Of a DNA stretch of 64,000 nt, positions 35,927 to 44,544 are shown one piece after another. The notes below the pieces were generated by a model that was not told the origin of the DNA, did not search any database, and saw nothing but the letters and a program-made list of their open reading frames with translations. The DNA is from Myxococcus dinghuensis (GTDB lineage: Bacteria > Myxococcota > Myxococcia > Myxococcales > Myxococcaceae). The position numbers and the translations under genes are program-made. Location: NCBI RefSeq assembly GCF_024198235.1, contig NZ_JAKCFB010000020.1, forward strand, positions 111,668 through 175,667. The letters run 5' to 3'. Positions within the stretch are counted from its first letter, which is position 1. Every line of letters begins with the position of its first letter.

Positions 35927-37279
35927 ATGACCGCGCGCCGCCTCGCCCCCTGCCTCCTCGCGACCTGGGTCCTGGTGTCGATGGTCGCGCTCACGCCGTC
36001 CGCGCCCCGGGCGGCCGAAGCGGCCACCCCCGTCGTCGCCACGTGCGAGCTGGAGGGTGTGGTGGACAGCGGCTCCGGCGCCTATCTGGCGGACTGTGTC
36101 CGCCGCGCGGAGGCGATGGAGGCCTCGGCGCTCCTGGTCCGGCTCGACACACCCGGGGGGTCGCTGGAGGCGACGCGCACCATCGTGCGCGCGTTCCTCG
36201 GGGCCTCCGTTCCCGTGCTCGTGTGGGTGGGGCCCTCGGGGGCGCGCGCGGGGAGCGCGGGCGTCTTCATCACCCTGGCCTCGAACCTGGCCGCGATGGC
36301 GCCTGGGACCCATATCGGTGCCGCGCATCCGGTCGTCGGTCCTGCGGGAGAAGACCCGGAGGCCGTGGGGGGAGCGCAGCGGGCTCGCAAGCTGGAGAAC
36401 GACACGGTGGCCTTCGCGGAGAGCATCGCGCGGCAGCGGGGCCGCAACGCGGAATGGGCCGCGTCCGCCGTGCGCGACAGCGTCAGCGTCCCCGCGGACA
36501 CCGCGCGCCAGCTGCGGGTGGTGGAGCAGGTGGCGTCCAGCGAGGCGGAGTTCCTGGACCAGGCCCAGGGGCACACCGTGCGGCTCGCCAACGGGGACTC
36601 GGTCCGCCTGTCCACCGCCGGAGCGCGGCTGGAGGCGCTCTCGCCGAGCGCGTCGCAGCGCGTGGTCCATGCGCTCGCGCATCCGTCGCTCGTCTACCTG
36701 TTGTTCCTCATGGCCGCGCTGGGGCTCCTGGTGGAGCTGGCGCATCCGGGAGGGCTCGTCCCGGGATTGATGGGGGCCGTGGCGCTGGTGCTCGCGCTGG
36801 TCGCGTCGTCCGCGCTGCCGGTCCATGCGGGGGCGCTGCTGTTGCTCCTGCTCGGCGCGGGGCTCATCTTCGCGGAGCTGTTCGTCACCAGCGGCTTGCT
36901 GGGGGCCGCGGGGGTGGTGCTGCTGGCGCTGGGCGGGTTGTTCCTGGTGGACCGCTTCGACCCGGGCTGGTTCGTGGACCGCTCGTTCCGCGTGTCGTGG
37001 GCGTGGGTGGTGCCCACCACCGCGGTGCTCGGCGGGGCGGCGGCCTACGTCGTGTGGCGGAGCGCGCAGACGCGCCGGTTGCCCCAGCGCGGCGGGGACG
37101 CCGGGCTCGTGGGCGAGAAGGGCACCACCGTGGCGCCGGTGTCGCCCGAGGGCGGCGAGGTCTTCGTCCACGGGGAGCACTGGCGCGCGACCGCGCCCTC
37201 GCCCATCCGACGGGGCGCGCAGGTGGTGGTGCGCCGCGTGGAAGGACTCACCCTCTTCGTCGACGAGGTGAAGACATGA
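35927..37279 (+). CDS. NfeD-family membrane-bound ClpP-like serine protease
   Basis: 450 residues. Signal peptide (about 1-33), then a ClpP-fold protease domain with S110 in GARAGSAGVF and a likely K155 as the Ser/Lys dyad (as in archaeal 1510-N). Four or five membrane helices span about 235-355, and a C-terminal OB-fold NfeD domain covers about 385-450 (GLVGEKGTTVAPVSPEGGEV). Archaeal homologues cleave the C-terminus of the stomatin-like partner encoded next door; the same pairing is present here (ATGA overlap with the slipin gene). Membrane quality control is the likely role. Confidence 0.9.
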   Translation: MTARRLAPCLLATWVLVSMVALTPSAPRAAEAATPVVATCELEGVVDSGSGAYLADCVRRAEAMEASALLVRLDTPGGSLEATRTIVRAFLGASVPVLVWVGPSGARAGSAGVFITLASNLAAMAPGTHIGAAHPVVGPAGEDPEAVGGAQRARKLENDTVAFAESIARQRGRNAEWAASAVRDSVSVPADTARQLRVVEQVASSEAEFLDQAQGHTVRLANGDSVRLSTAGARLEALSPSASQRVVHALAHPSLVYLLFLMAALGLLVELAHPGGLVPGLMGAVALVLALVASSALPVHAGALLLLLLGAGLIFAELFVTSGLLGAAGVVLLALGGLFLVDRFDPGWFVDRSFRVSWAWVVPTTAVLGGAAAYVVWRSAQTRRLPQRGGDAGLVGEKGTTVAPVSPEGGEVFVHGEHWRATAPSPIRRGAQVVVRRVEGLTLFVDEVKT

Positions 37280-38112
37280 CGGACCTGGTCGGGTTGCTCG
37301 GCTTCCTGATTCCCGTGGGCATCGTGCTCCTGTTGTTCCTCTCCGGCGTGCGCATCGTCAACGAGTACCAGAACGGCGTGGTGTTCCGACTCGGGCGCTA
37401 CGTGGGGCTCAAGCGCGCGGGCTTCCGGTGGCTCATCCCGTTCGTGGAGCGGATGGTCATCATCGACCTGCGCACCGTGGCGAGGGACGTGCCGCCCCAG
37501 GACGTCATCACCCGCGACAACGTCAGCGTGAAGGTCAGCGCCGTCGTCTACTTCCGCGTCATCCAGGCCGACAAGGCCGTGCTCCAGGTGGAGGACTATT
37601 TGTATGCCACGAGCCAACTGGCGCAGACCACGCTGCGCGCCATCCTCGGGCAGGTGGAGCTGGACCAACTGCTCAGCGAGCGCGACCGCGTCAACCGCGA
37701 CATCCAGCGGGTGCTCGACGCGCACACCGGCCCGTGGGGCATCAAGGTCTCCAACGTGGAGGTGAAGCACATCGACCTGCCGCTGGAGATGCAGCGGGCG
37801 ATTGCCCGACAGGCCGAAGCGGAGCGCGAGCGGCGGGCGAAGATCATCGCCGCCGAGGGCGAACACCAGGCCGCGGAGAAGCTCGCCATGGCGGCGGAGG
37901 TCCTCAGCCAGAACCCCGCCACGCTCCAACTGCGCTACCTCCAGACGCTGGTGGAGATCACCACTGGCGGCAACCACACCATCCTCCCCATCCCGCTCGA
38001 CATCCTCCGCGCCGTGGGCGCCATGCGCGGCGGAGTCGACACGTCCGAGGAACACCGGGGGAACGGACACCCCCACGACGAGGATGACCGCCCGGGGAGC
38101 GGGTTGTCGTAA
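37276..38112 (+). CDS. Slipin (SPFH/stomatin-family) membrane protein
   Basis: 278 residues. An N-terminal membrane helix (5-25) is followed by an SPFH domain (GVVFRLGRYVGLKRAGFRWLIPFVE ... KAVLQVEDYLYATSQLAQTTLR, about 35-190) and a charged coiled-coil (QAEAERERRAKIIAAEGEHQAAEKL). The C-terminal tail is short and acidic. Slipins oligomerise at the inner membrane and are substrates or partners of NfeD proteases. Translationally coupled to the NfeD gene; the trio with a trehalose synthase gene suggests a joint role in membrane protection. Confidence 0.92.
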   Translation: MTDLVGLLGFLIPVGIVLLLFLSGVRIVNEYQNGVVFRLGRYVGLKRAGFRWLIPFVERMVIIDLRTVARDVPPQDVITRDNVSVKVSAVVYFRVIQADKAVLQVEDYLYATSQLAQTTLRAILGQVELDQLLSERDRVNRDIQRVLDAHTGPWGIKVSNVEVKHIDLPLEMQRAIARQAEAERERRAKIIAAEGEHQAAEKLAMAAEVLSQNPATLQLRYLQTLVEITTGGNHTILPIPLDILRAVGAMRGGVDTSEEHRGNGHPHDEDDRPGSGLS

Positions 38113-38149
38113 GCTTTGAGGGCCAACCCCACACGAGGTGCGCCGTCAC

Positions 38150-38989
38150 ATGATGCCGCATCCCCCTCTGCGGTCATCATCGAGACGACGGTGCACACGA
38201 CCTCCCTCGTATACGGTCGGGCTCGTGCTCGTCCTGGCATGCAAGTCTCCGCGGCTCTACTTCCTCGACAGTGAACTCGCGACCCTGGATGGCCGCGACA
38301 TCCTCCGGGTAGCCCCCGGCCCCTGGGACCATCGAGACGTTCCCACCGTCCAAGCAGACGCAACCCTCCTGCCAGATGACTTGCTCATCCCCGCCCTCAA
38401 GGCACTCATGAGGCTCCCGGGTGCATCGGAGTCCTGCGACCCGGTCACGCGCCGCCCTCGAGCGGATGTGACGGAGTACTGCCTCGCTGTCTATCGGACA
38501 CCCGAGGACTGGCGAGTGTCCTGGCCCATCCGGAATCTCTCGGGAGAACGCAGGGCGTGCAACCCACCGTTCGGTGGCGTCGAGGACGCTGACTTCGGCA
38601 GGGACCTTCCCATCTTCGGCTTCGCGCACAACCATCCCTGCGGTACGCCCATGAGCAGTTCTGACTTGAGGGTGGCTCCCGCGATGAAGTCCCCCGAAGG
38701 ACACTGGTCGATGGTGGAGTATGCGGTCACTCCCAACGGCTGACCCGCACACGATTCAGCCGGACGACCGATTGCGGCCTGGGCCTGGCTCGCGACGGGC
38801 CCCATCGCGACGCCCCGCATCTACAAATGGAACCTCGCGGGTGAGGTGTATCAATGGGACGACCACAAGAACCGCTGGCACTTCAAGGCAACCTGCCAGC
38901 CACAGCGCCCCAGCAACCTCTCGAACGCGCTTCCTCCGCCTCGCTGCGAACCCGACATGGACGACTGGACGGAAGGTCCTCGGGAGTGA
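38150..38989 (+). pseudogene. JAB/JAMM-like (RadC-type motif) protein broken by an in-frame TGA
   Basis: The frame runs from ATG 38150 (GTG 38138 also possible) to TGA at 38741-38743 (197 residues). It then stays open in the same frame to TGA 38987-38989, giving 81 more codons with normal codon use and protein-like sequence (WLATGPIATPRIYKWN, VYQWDDHKNRWHF). The first part has a lipobox-like LVLAC near its N-terminus and a JAMM-like zinc motif H160-N-H162-P with S-S-S-D172. This spacing is one residue shorter than in RadC/AMSH proteins. The most likely history is a CGA-to-TGA nonsense change; readthrough (context TGAC) or a two-gene arrangement is possible. The next gene begins 4 bases after the distal stop, so the full-length unit was the original gene. 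Confidence 0.6.
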
Positions 38990-38993
38990 CGCC

Positions 38994-39416
38994 ATGCTGA
39001 AACCCCTCCACCTCCTCCTGCTCACATCGCTCATGGCCGATGGAGGCACACCCGCTCCCAAGCCCGCCCCACCTTCCGATGCAGGAACGTCCGCGTCCGC
39101 CACGGACTCGATTCGGTGGCCCAAGGACCTCCGGCCACTCGCGACGCTCGACGGCCCCGCGGTGCTGGCGGCGCATGCGGCGCTCCAACAGGTGTTGTCT
39201 CGCTTTCCAAAGGAGCGCTCGACACAATGTGAGTCCTCCGCCAAATCCCTGGACGTCGTCGTCGGGCTGGAGGACGGCGTGTACTTCGTGCGTGTCGACC
39301 GCCGCCCGGACCGCTGTGGCTGGCCCCCTGGCGCCAGTCTGGAGTTCGACTGGTTCGAACTCTACGCCGTCACCCCCGAAGGACGGATTCTCGCCAGACA
39401 CCCCTCCATGCCGTAG
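38994..39416 (+). CDS. Small secreted partner of the JAB-like protein
   Basis: 140 residues. N-terminal hydrophobic stretch (4-16) and a Pro/Ala/Ser spacer, then a compact domain with two Cys that could form a disulfide and a beta-rich core (LEDGVYFVRVDRRPDRCGW, LEFDWFELYAVTPEGR). Starts 4 bases after the distal stop of the broken JAB gene, so the two are co-transcribed. Not recognised; may bind or inhibit its partner. Confidence 0.6.
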   Translation: MLKPLHLLLLTSLMADGGTPAPKPAPPSDAGTSASATDSIRWPKDLRPLATLDGPAVLAAHAALQQVLSRFPKERSTQCESSAKSLDVVVGLEDGVYFVRVDRRPDRCGWPPGASLEFDWFELYAVTPEGRILARHPSMP

Positions 39417-39423
39417 TCCCGCG

Positions 39424-39909
39424 TCACCCCAGCGGCGGGGAGCGTGAGTCGCGGAAGAGCTCTTCCCGCTCCAGCCGGATGGCCAGTCGACTCAGCCGCA
39501 GCGAGGCCAACGCCAACAGCGCCACGGCCCCCAGCAACAACACGCCCAACGCGAACGACATCACCGGCAGCGCCTCCGGGATGTCGAGCTGCCGCTTCGC
39601 CAGATACAGCAGCGACGTCACCACGAAGGACAACAGCGCCGTGTACGCGAGCGCGATGGCCCTCGCGAGGATGGCGTGCCGCCGGTCCAGGATGGCCACC
39701 TCCTGCCCCAACAGCTCCCGCCGCGAACTCCCCTCGGGCAACTGACGCGCCTCGCGCAACATGTCCCGCATCCGCGTCGTCATCCGCGCAATCTGGTTGT
39801 CCAACCCCGTCGCCACGATGCCGCACGCCGACACCATCACCGCCGGCGTCACCGCCGTCCCAATCAACCGGATGGACGACAGGTCCAGGCCTTCCGAGCC
39901 GCCATTCAT
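39424..39909 (-). CDS. DUF2721-family membrane protein
   Basis: 161 residues from ATG 39909. Helix 1 at about 15-35, a charged cytoplasmic segment rich in Arg/Glu (about 35-75, NQIARMTTRMRDMLREARQL), and two further helices (about 80-100, 115-140). The layout and ALDDRRHAI-like centre (here AILDRRHAI) match DUF2721. Role unknown. Divergent from the MerR gene; the spacer holds TGTCAT repeats. Confidence 0.7.
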   Translation of the reverse strand: MNGGSEGLDLSSIRLIGTAVTPAVMVSACGIVATGLDNQIARMTTRMRDMLREARQLPEGSSRRELLGQEVAILDRRHAILARAIALAYTALLSFVVTSLLYLAKRQLDIPEALPVMSFALGVLLLGAVALLALASLRLSRLAIRLEREELFRDSRSPPLG

Positions 39910-39976
39910 CCCCCCTCTGTTCCACCCCCACCCCACCCAACGCAACACCACCACTGTCATACCTCATCACACATTC

Positions 39977-39999
39977 ATGACAGCCCTGGTGTCATGACA
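39977..39999. promoter_or_regulatory. TGTCAT/ATGACA operator-like repeats
   Basis: ATGACA (39977-39982) and TGTCAT (39990-39995) form an inverted repeat with a 7-base gap, and TGTCATGACA (39990-39999) is a 10-base perfect palindrome. A further TGTCAT lies at 39955-39960. The cluster is about 60-100 bases upstream of the MerR promoter and in front of the DUF2721 gene. Candidate operator of the MerR-type regulator. Confidence 0.5.
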
Positions 40000-40061
40000 T
40001 CCCGACACCTCCGTCAGGAGGGGCACCGTGACAGTCGAATTGGCATGAAGACACTGACTAC

Positions 40062-40090
40062 TTGACAGCATCCGTGTCGAGTCCTACTGT
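40062..40090 (+). promoter_or_regulatory. Consensus-like promoter of the MerR-vWA operon, predicted leaderless
   Basis: TTGACA (40062-40067), a 17-base spacer and TACTGT (40085-40090). Transcription should start about 7 bases later, at or next to the GTG at 40098, so the mRNA would have little or no 5' leader. Confidence 0.7.
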
Positions 40091-40097
40091 CTGGTTC

Positions 40098-40595
40098 GTG
40101 AGCACGCGGAAGACACAGAGCGAGTGGAAGCTGGCGGAGTTGGCGTCCGAGGTGGGCGTCTCGCCACGCACGGTGCGCTACTACGTCCAGCGGGGGCTGT
40201 TGCCCGCGCCGCCCTTCCGGGGGCCGGACACCGTGTATGGCGAGGAGCACCTCATCCGGCTCAAGGCCATCCGGGTCCTGCAGGCGCGGTTCCTCCCCCT
40301 GGACGCCATCCAGGTGGAGCTGACGCGCCTGTCGCTCGAGGAGCTGCGCAAGCTCGGTGAGTCGGAGGTCACCCCGACGCCACCGGCGGTCGCGCCGCCC
40401 CCGTCGGAAGAGTCGCCGCCGATGGCACCGCCAGCGGTCGGCCCGCGTCCCACGGTCATGGCGCGCTACCAGCGCTGGGAGCTCATCCCCGGCCTGGAGC
40501 TGCATGTGTCGGATTCAGCGGATGCGAAGGTCCGGGCGCTCGCCGAGCGTGTGCGAGCCCTCATCGAAGAGTTCCAGGAAAAGGAGAAGCCATGA
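40098..40595 (+). CDS. MerR-family transcriptional regulator
   Basis: 165 residues from GTG 40098. A longer frame back to 40062 would put the start codon inside the -35 element, so GTG 40098 is preferred. The MerR helix-turn-helix is at about 7-75 (AELASEVGVSPRTVRYYVQRGLL, GEEHLIRLKAIRVLQ). A Pro-rich linker follows, then a C-terminal helical tail of about 45 residues with no metal-binding Cys, so it senses something other than a thiophilic metal. Its stop overlaps the next start (ATGA); it likely controls its own operon through the TGTCAT sites upstream. Confidence 0.85.
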   Translation: MSTRKTQSEWKLAELASEVGVSPRTVRYYVQRGLLPAPPFRGPDTVYGEEHLIRLKAIRVLQARFLPLDAIQVELTRLSLEELRKLGESEVTPTPPAVAPPPSEESPPMAPPAVGPRPTVMARYQRWELIPGLELHVSDSADAKVRALAERVRALIEEFQEKEKP

Positions 40596-43240
40596 GCAAC
40601 GAGCACGAGCAAGGGGGGTTGTTCACGCGCGAGGGCAAGCAGGTTCCGCTCCAGGGCGTCGAGGTCACGGGAGAGCTGCTGGGAGGCCATGCGCGCGTGC
40701 GCGTGCGCCAGCGCTACCGCAACGACGAGAAGAAGCCGGTGGAGGCCGTCTACACCTTCCCCCTGCCCTCCGACGGGACCCTGTCCGCCTTCTCCATGAC
40801 GTGCGCCGGCCGCCGCATCGAGGGCATCGTCAAGGAGCGCGAGGAGGCCTTCCAGACGTACGACGACGCGCTCACCGCGGGCCACGGCGCCGCGCTGCTG
40901 GACCAGGAGCGCCGCAACGTCTTCACCGCCCAGGTGGGCAACCTGCTGCCCGGTGAGGAGACCGTCATCGAGGTGGAGTTCCTCCAGTCCGTCACCGCCG
41001 AGGAGGGCAGCGTGCGGTGGATGCTCCCCACGCTCGTCGCCCCGCGCTACATCCCCGGCACCCCCTCCGGAGACCGCACCGCGCACGGCGCCGCCGACCC
41101 CACCGCCCAGGTGCCCGACGCGGACCGCATCTCTCCGCCCGTCGGCGACGTGAGCTACGGCCTGCGCATGGACCTGCTCGTCGACCTGGGCCGCGAGGTC
41201 GTCGTGGAGAGCCCGTCCCACGCCATCACCCTCACCCGCGAGAGCGGCACCCGCTTGCGCGTGGGCTTCTCGCGCGGCGAGGTGGCCCTGGACCGGGACC
41301 TGGTCCTCAACCTGCGCAGCCCCGACACGAGCGCCGTGTTCACCCCGTTCGTCACCCACAGGAAGGGCACCGGGCCCGGCACCTTCGCGCTCACCGTCAT
41401 CCCCGACCTGCTCGCCATGGCCTCCGCGCCGCCCAAGCAGGAGGTCATCTTCATGGTGGACGTCTCCGGCTCCATGGCCGGTGACAGCCTGCCCCAGGCC
41501 CAGGCCGCGCTGCGGCTGTGCCTGCGCCACCTGCGCGAGGGCGACCGCTTCAACGTCCTCGCCTTCCAGAGCGACTTCAAGACCTTCAAGCCCAACCCCG
41601 TGCCCTACACCCAGGGCATGCTGGAGGCCGCGGACAAGTGGGTGGCCGCGCTCGACGCCGACGGAGGCACGGAGCTGCTCGGGCCCATGAAGGCCGCCGT
41701 CCGCGCCGCCCCCAACGGCGTCATCGTGCTGCTCACCGACGGTCAGGTGGGCAACGAGGACGAAATCCTCCAGGCCGTGCTCGCCGAGCGCAAGTCGGCG
41801 CGCGTGTACTCGTTCGGCATCGGCACCAACGTCAGCGACGTGCTCCTGCGCGACATGGCGAAGCAGACCGGCGGCGCGGTGGAGTTCATCCACCCGGGCG
41901 AGCGCATCGACGACAAGGTCGTGGCCCAGTTCTCCCGCGCGCTCGCGCCCCGCGTCACCCAGTTGCAGGCCTTCTTCAAGGACGTCGAGGGCACGGAGCT
42001 CGCCCCCGGCGAGCTGCCGGACCTGGTGGACGGCGTGCCCTGGACGCTGCTCGGCCGCTACGTCACGCCGGGCATGGGCAAGGTGACGCTGCGCGGCCGC
42101 TCGGGCAACGAGGACTTCGCGCTCACCATCCCGCTGGAGCTGCCCGCCGAGTCGGACCGGCCCGCCGTGGAGAAGTTGTGGGCCGCCGAGCGCATCCGCG
42201 GCTGGGAGGCCGCGGACCTCACCGGCCGCCGCGCCGAGTCCATGAAGAAGCGCATCGTGGAGCTGGCCGTCGCCCACCAGATCGTCACCCGCCACACCTC
42301 GTTCGTCGTCGTCGAGGAGCGCACCGGTGACCGCCGCGCCTCGGGGCAGCCCGAGACGCGCGTCGTCCCCGTCAACGCGCCGGCCGGCTGGGCCATGTTC
42401 CAGACGGAAGAGGAGCAGTCCTCGCCGAAGGACCTCGGCCAGGGGGCCAGCTCCGGTGGAGGGCTCCGCCGGTCGCGCAACGCCACCACGGGTTCGTTCC
42501 CGGTGGTGCCCGCCCCCGCGCCCGCATCGATCGCGCCGCCGCCCCCGCCTCCGGGCTCGATGTCCGCCCCCGTGTCCCGGCCCCAGGCGCCGATGAAGCG
42601 CATCAGCCCTCCTGCTCCCGCGGCGCAGGCCCCCGTCACGGCCTCGAAGAAGAAGGGCGGCCTGCTGGGTGGCCTGTTCGGCGGTGGCGGCTCCAAGGCC
42701 CAGAAGGAGTACGCCCGGAGCGAGTCGCGCGTCGACATGTCGAGCATCGACATGATGTCGGACGACAGCGTCGACATGGAGTCCCCCGCCGCCGACGGGG
42801 CCTTCTACGCCGAGGAGCGGGAGGTGGCCCCGCAGGACACGCTCTCCCACGGCGCCGGCGCCGTCGAGGCGCTGCTCGCGCGTCAGCTCGCCAACGGCCT
42901 GTGGGATGCCCCCAAGGACCAGGGTCCCGAGCCGGTGCGACAGGCCCGCGCCACCGCCCTGGCGCTGCTGGAGCTGCTGCGCGAGGGCATCACCAGCAGC
43001 CACGCCCTGCATGGCGCGCAGGTGAAGAAGGCCGTCGAGGCGCTGCTGACCCTCGCCAGCCAGTTGTCCTCCACGCCGGACGTCGCGGAGCTGGCCCTGG
43101 GCATCGCGTGGCTGGTGGCCGCGGGGCCCAGGACCCGCGGGCGCATCGAGCAGGCCGCGAAGCCCCTGGCCGGGCTCAACGGCCGGCTGGGCAATGAAGT
43201 CGCGCTGCGCCAGCACGTGGATACGCTCGCCACGCGTTGA
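40592..43240 (+). CDS. VIT and von Willebrand A domain protein
   Basis: 882 residues. VIT domain about 5-135 (RQRYRNDEKKPVEAVYTFPLP). vWA about 284-460 with a complete MIDAS start D290-V-S-G-S294 and the later TDGQVGNEDEI. Then a C-terminal domain of inter-alpha-trypsin-inhibitor-like proteins to about 590, and a Pro/Ala/Gly-rich linker with GGLLGGLFGGGG (about 600-715). The last 130 residues are helical (about 745-882). No signal peptide, so cytoplasmic. Bacterial VIT-vWA proteins of this type are poorly understood. Coupled to a MerR regulator and followed by a hairpin. Confidence 0.85.
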   Translation: MSNEHEQGGLFTREGKQVPLQGVEVTGELLGGHARVRVRQRYRNDEKKPVEAVYTFPLPSDGTLSAFSMTCAGRRIEGIVKEREEAFQTYDDALTAGHGAALLDQERRNVFTAQVGNLLPGEETVIEVEFLQSVTAEEGSVRWMLPTLVAPRYIPGTPSGDRTAHGAADPTAQVPDADRISPPVGDVSYGLRMDLLVDLGREVVVESPSHAITLTRESGTRLRVGFSRGEVALDRDLVLNLRSPDTSAVFTPFVTHRKGTGPGTFALTVIPDLLAMASAPPKQEVIFMVDVSGSMAGDSLPQAQAALRLCLRHLREGDRFNVLAFQSDFKTFKPNPVPYTQGMLEAADKWVAALDADGGTELLGPMKAAVRAAPNGVIVLLTDGQVGNEDEILQAVLAERKSARVYSFGIGTNVSDVLLRDMAKQTGGAVEFIHPGERIDDKVVAQFSRALAPRVTQLQAFFKDVEGTELAPGELPDLVDGVPWTLLGRYVTPGMGKVTLRGRSGNEDFALTIPLELPAESDRPAVEKLWAAERIRGWEAADLTGRRAESMKKRIVELAVAHQIVTRHTSFVVVEERTGDRRASGQPETRVVPVNAPAGWAMFQTEEEQSSPKDLGQGASSGGGLRRSRNATTGSFPVVPAPAPASIAPPPPPPGSMSAPVSRPQAPMKRISPPAPAAQAPVTASKKKGGLLGGLFGGGGSKAQKEYARSESRVDMSSIDMMSDDSVDMESPAADGAFYAEEREVAPQDTLSHGAGAVEALLARQLANGLWDAPKDQGPEPVRQARATALALLELLREGITSSHALHGAQVKKAVEALLTLASQLSSTPDVAELALGIAWLVAAGPRTRGRIEQAAKPLAGLNGRLGNEVALRQHVDTLATR

Positions 43241-43261
43241 CGAGCCGCGTCGCGCGACTGC

Positions 43262-43300
43262 CGACCCCGGTCCATCCCACGCGAGGAGGGCCCGGGGTCG
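43262..43300 (+). terminator. Hairpin after the VIT/vWA gene
   Basis: CGACCCCGG (43262-43270) and CCGGGGTCG (43292-43300) form a 9-bp stem with a 21-base loop, between the vWA stop and the next start. No T-run. Confidence 0.35.
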
Positions 43301-43318
43301 CATAGAGTGGTGGAGGTC

Positions 43319-44437
43319 ATGACATTTGCCAGCCTCCTCCTCGTCTCGTTCACCCACGTCGTGCTCGCCACGCAGCCCGTGACTCCTTCGGAGCCGCCGC
43401 TCGCGCCGACTCCTGGGACACCACCACCCCTGGTCGCGTCCCCCGAGAGTTGCGCGCCCGGGACGGAGACCCGCTACGCGCAAGGCTTCGACGCGCTCAT
43501 CGAAGGTGAAGACGAGGCCGCGCTCCGGGCCTTCGAGCAGGTGCAGGACGTCTGTCCCCAACACCCGTTCGCCGCCGAGATGGCGCGACTGGCGCAAGCG
43601 CGCCTCCAACCCGGCGCGAAGCTCGCGGGCGCCGCCGCTGCGAGCCTCTCACGAGAGGCGCCTTCCAGCGGCGCGCGCGCGGCGCTGACCGTCGTCCAGA
43701 GCCTGCACGGCATCACCCAAGGCGCCCTGCTGTGCTCCATCGCGGACTGCAACGCGCAGGGAGTCGCGGGCGCGGTGCTCGCCGGAGGCACCGCGGGAGC
43801 CGTCAGCGCGCTGCTCCTCTCGACCGGTGGCGTGACGCCGGGACAGGCCGCGGTGGTCAACTCCAGCACGGTGTGGGGCTTCTGGCTGGGCGTCTCCCTC
43901 TTCAACGCCATGGACCTTCTGGACAACGAGGCCACGGCCATGACGATGGCGAGCGCGGCGGCCTTCACCGGGGTCGGCATCGGGCTGGCGGTCGGCGTGT
44001 CTCCGTCCGCGGGCCAGGTGGCCATGGCGAACTCGGGAGGCCTGTGGGCCGCCGTGCTCACGGCGCTCATCCTCGAGACGGGAACCGTGGACAACTCGAC
44101 GTTCTTCGCCGCCGAGCTGGGCGCCACCTCCGCGGGCCTGCTGAGCCTCGCCATCCTGTCGCGCATGGTGGAGGCCTCTCGTGGACGCATGCTCATCATC
44201 GACGGCGGTGGCTTCCTGGGAGGCCTCACGGGCGCGGCGTTCGGGCTGCTCATCGGGGGCGGCCAGGGCGATGGGGACGGGGTGCTCATCAGCGCCAGCG
44301 TGGGCGTGGTGGTCGGGCTCGGGTTGGCGGTCCACCTGACGCGGGACTTCGACGCGCCAGGCGCGCCGGAGGTCGCGTTCACGCCCTCGCTCATGGGCCG
44401 CGACGGCGCGGGGTTCGCGATGTTCGGTCGGTTCTAA
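43319..44437 (+). CDS. Hypothetical multi-helix membrane protein
   Basis: 372 residues from ATG 43319; GTG 43307 is an alternative. Signal peptide, a short periplasmic part with a single TPR-like unit (YAQGFDALIEGEDEAALRAFEQVQD), then about seven Gly/Ala-rich hydrophobic segments from about 125 to 350. The Gly-rich helices (GGTAGAVSALLL, GGFLGGLTGAAFGLLIGGG) recall glycine-zipper membrane proteins. Not recognised. The 107 bases after it hold no convincing gene. Confidence 0.65.
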   Translation: MTFASLLLVSFTHVVLATQPVTPSEPPLAPTPGTPPPLVASPESCAPGTETRYAQGFDALIEGEDEAALRAFEQVQDVCPQHPFAAEMARLAQARLQPGAKLAGAAAASLSREAPSSGARAALTVVQSLHGITQGALLCSIADCNAQGVAGAVLAGGTAGAVSALLLSTGGVTPGQAAVVNSSTVWGFWLGVSLFNAMDLLDNEATAMTMASAAAFTGVGIGLAVGVSPSAGQVAMANSGGLWAAVLTALILETGTVDNSTFFAAELGATSAGLLSLAILSRMVEASRGRMLIIDGGGFLGGLTGAAFGLLIGGGQGDGDGVLISASVGVVVGLGLAVHLTRDFDAPGAPEVAFTPSLMGRDGAGFAMFGRF

Positions 44438-44544
44438 TCCCGCTCCCTCCTTCCTGGTGGTCGCCGCCACCTTCCTCATCGACTTCGTCCACATCGAGGA
44501 CCGACGCAAGGACAAGGACGACTGACCCCGCGCCGGCCCCGACG

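Noticed and set aside
38741..38743. TGA read as selenocysteine
   Set aside because: I could not find a convincing stem-loop with the required loop just downstream, and the residue position has no redox context; a nonsense change is simpler.
40466..43609. Very long antisense open frame (over 1000 codons) opposite the VIT/vWA gene
   Set aside because: Typical shadow frame in high-GC DNA: Arg/Gly/His/Ala-rich translation, no domain, and a clear gene with MIDAS motif on the other strand.
44448..44524. Short frame ending ATFLIDFVHIEDRRKDKDD that looks like a protein tail
   Set aside because: No start codon with a ribosome site and only about 25 codons long; could be a remnant but unsupported.
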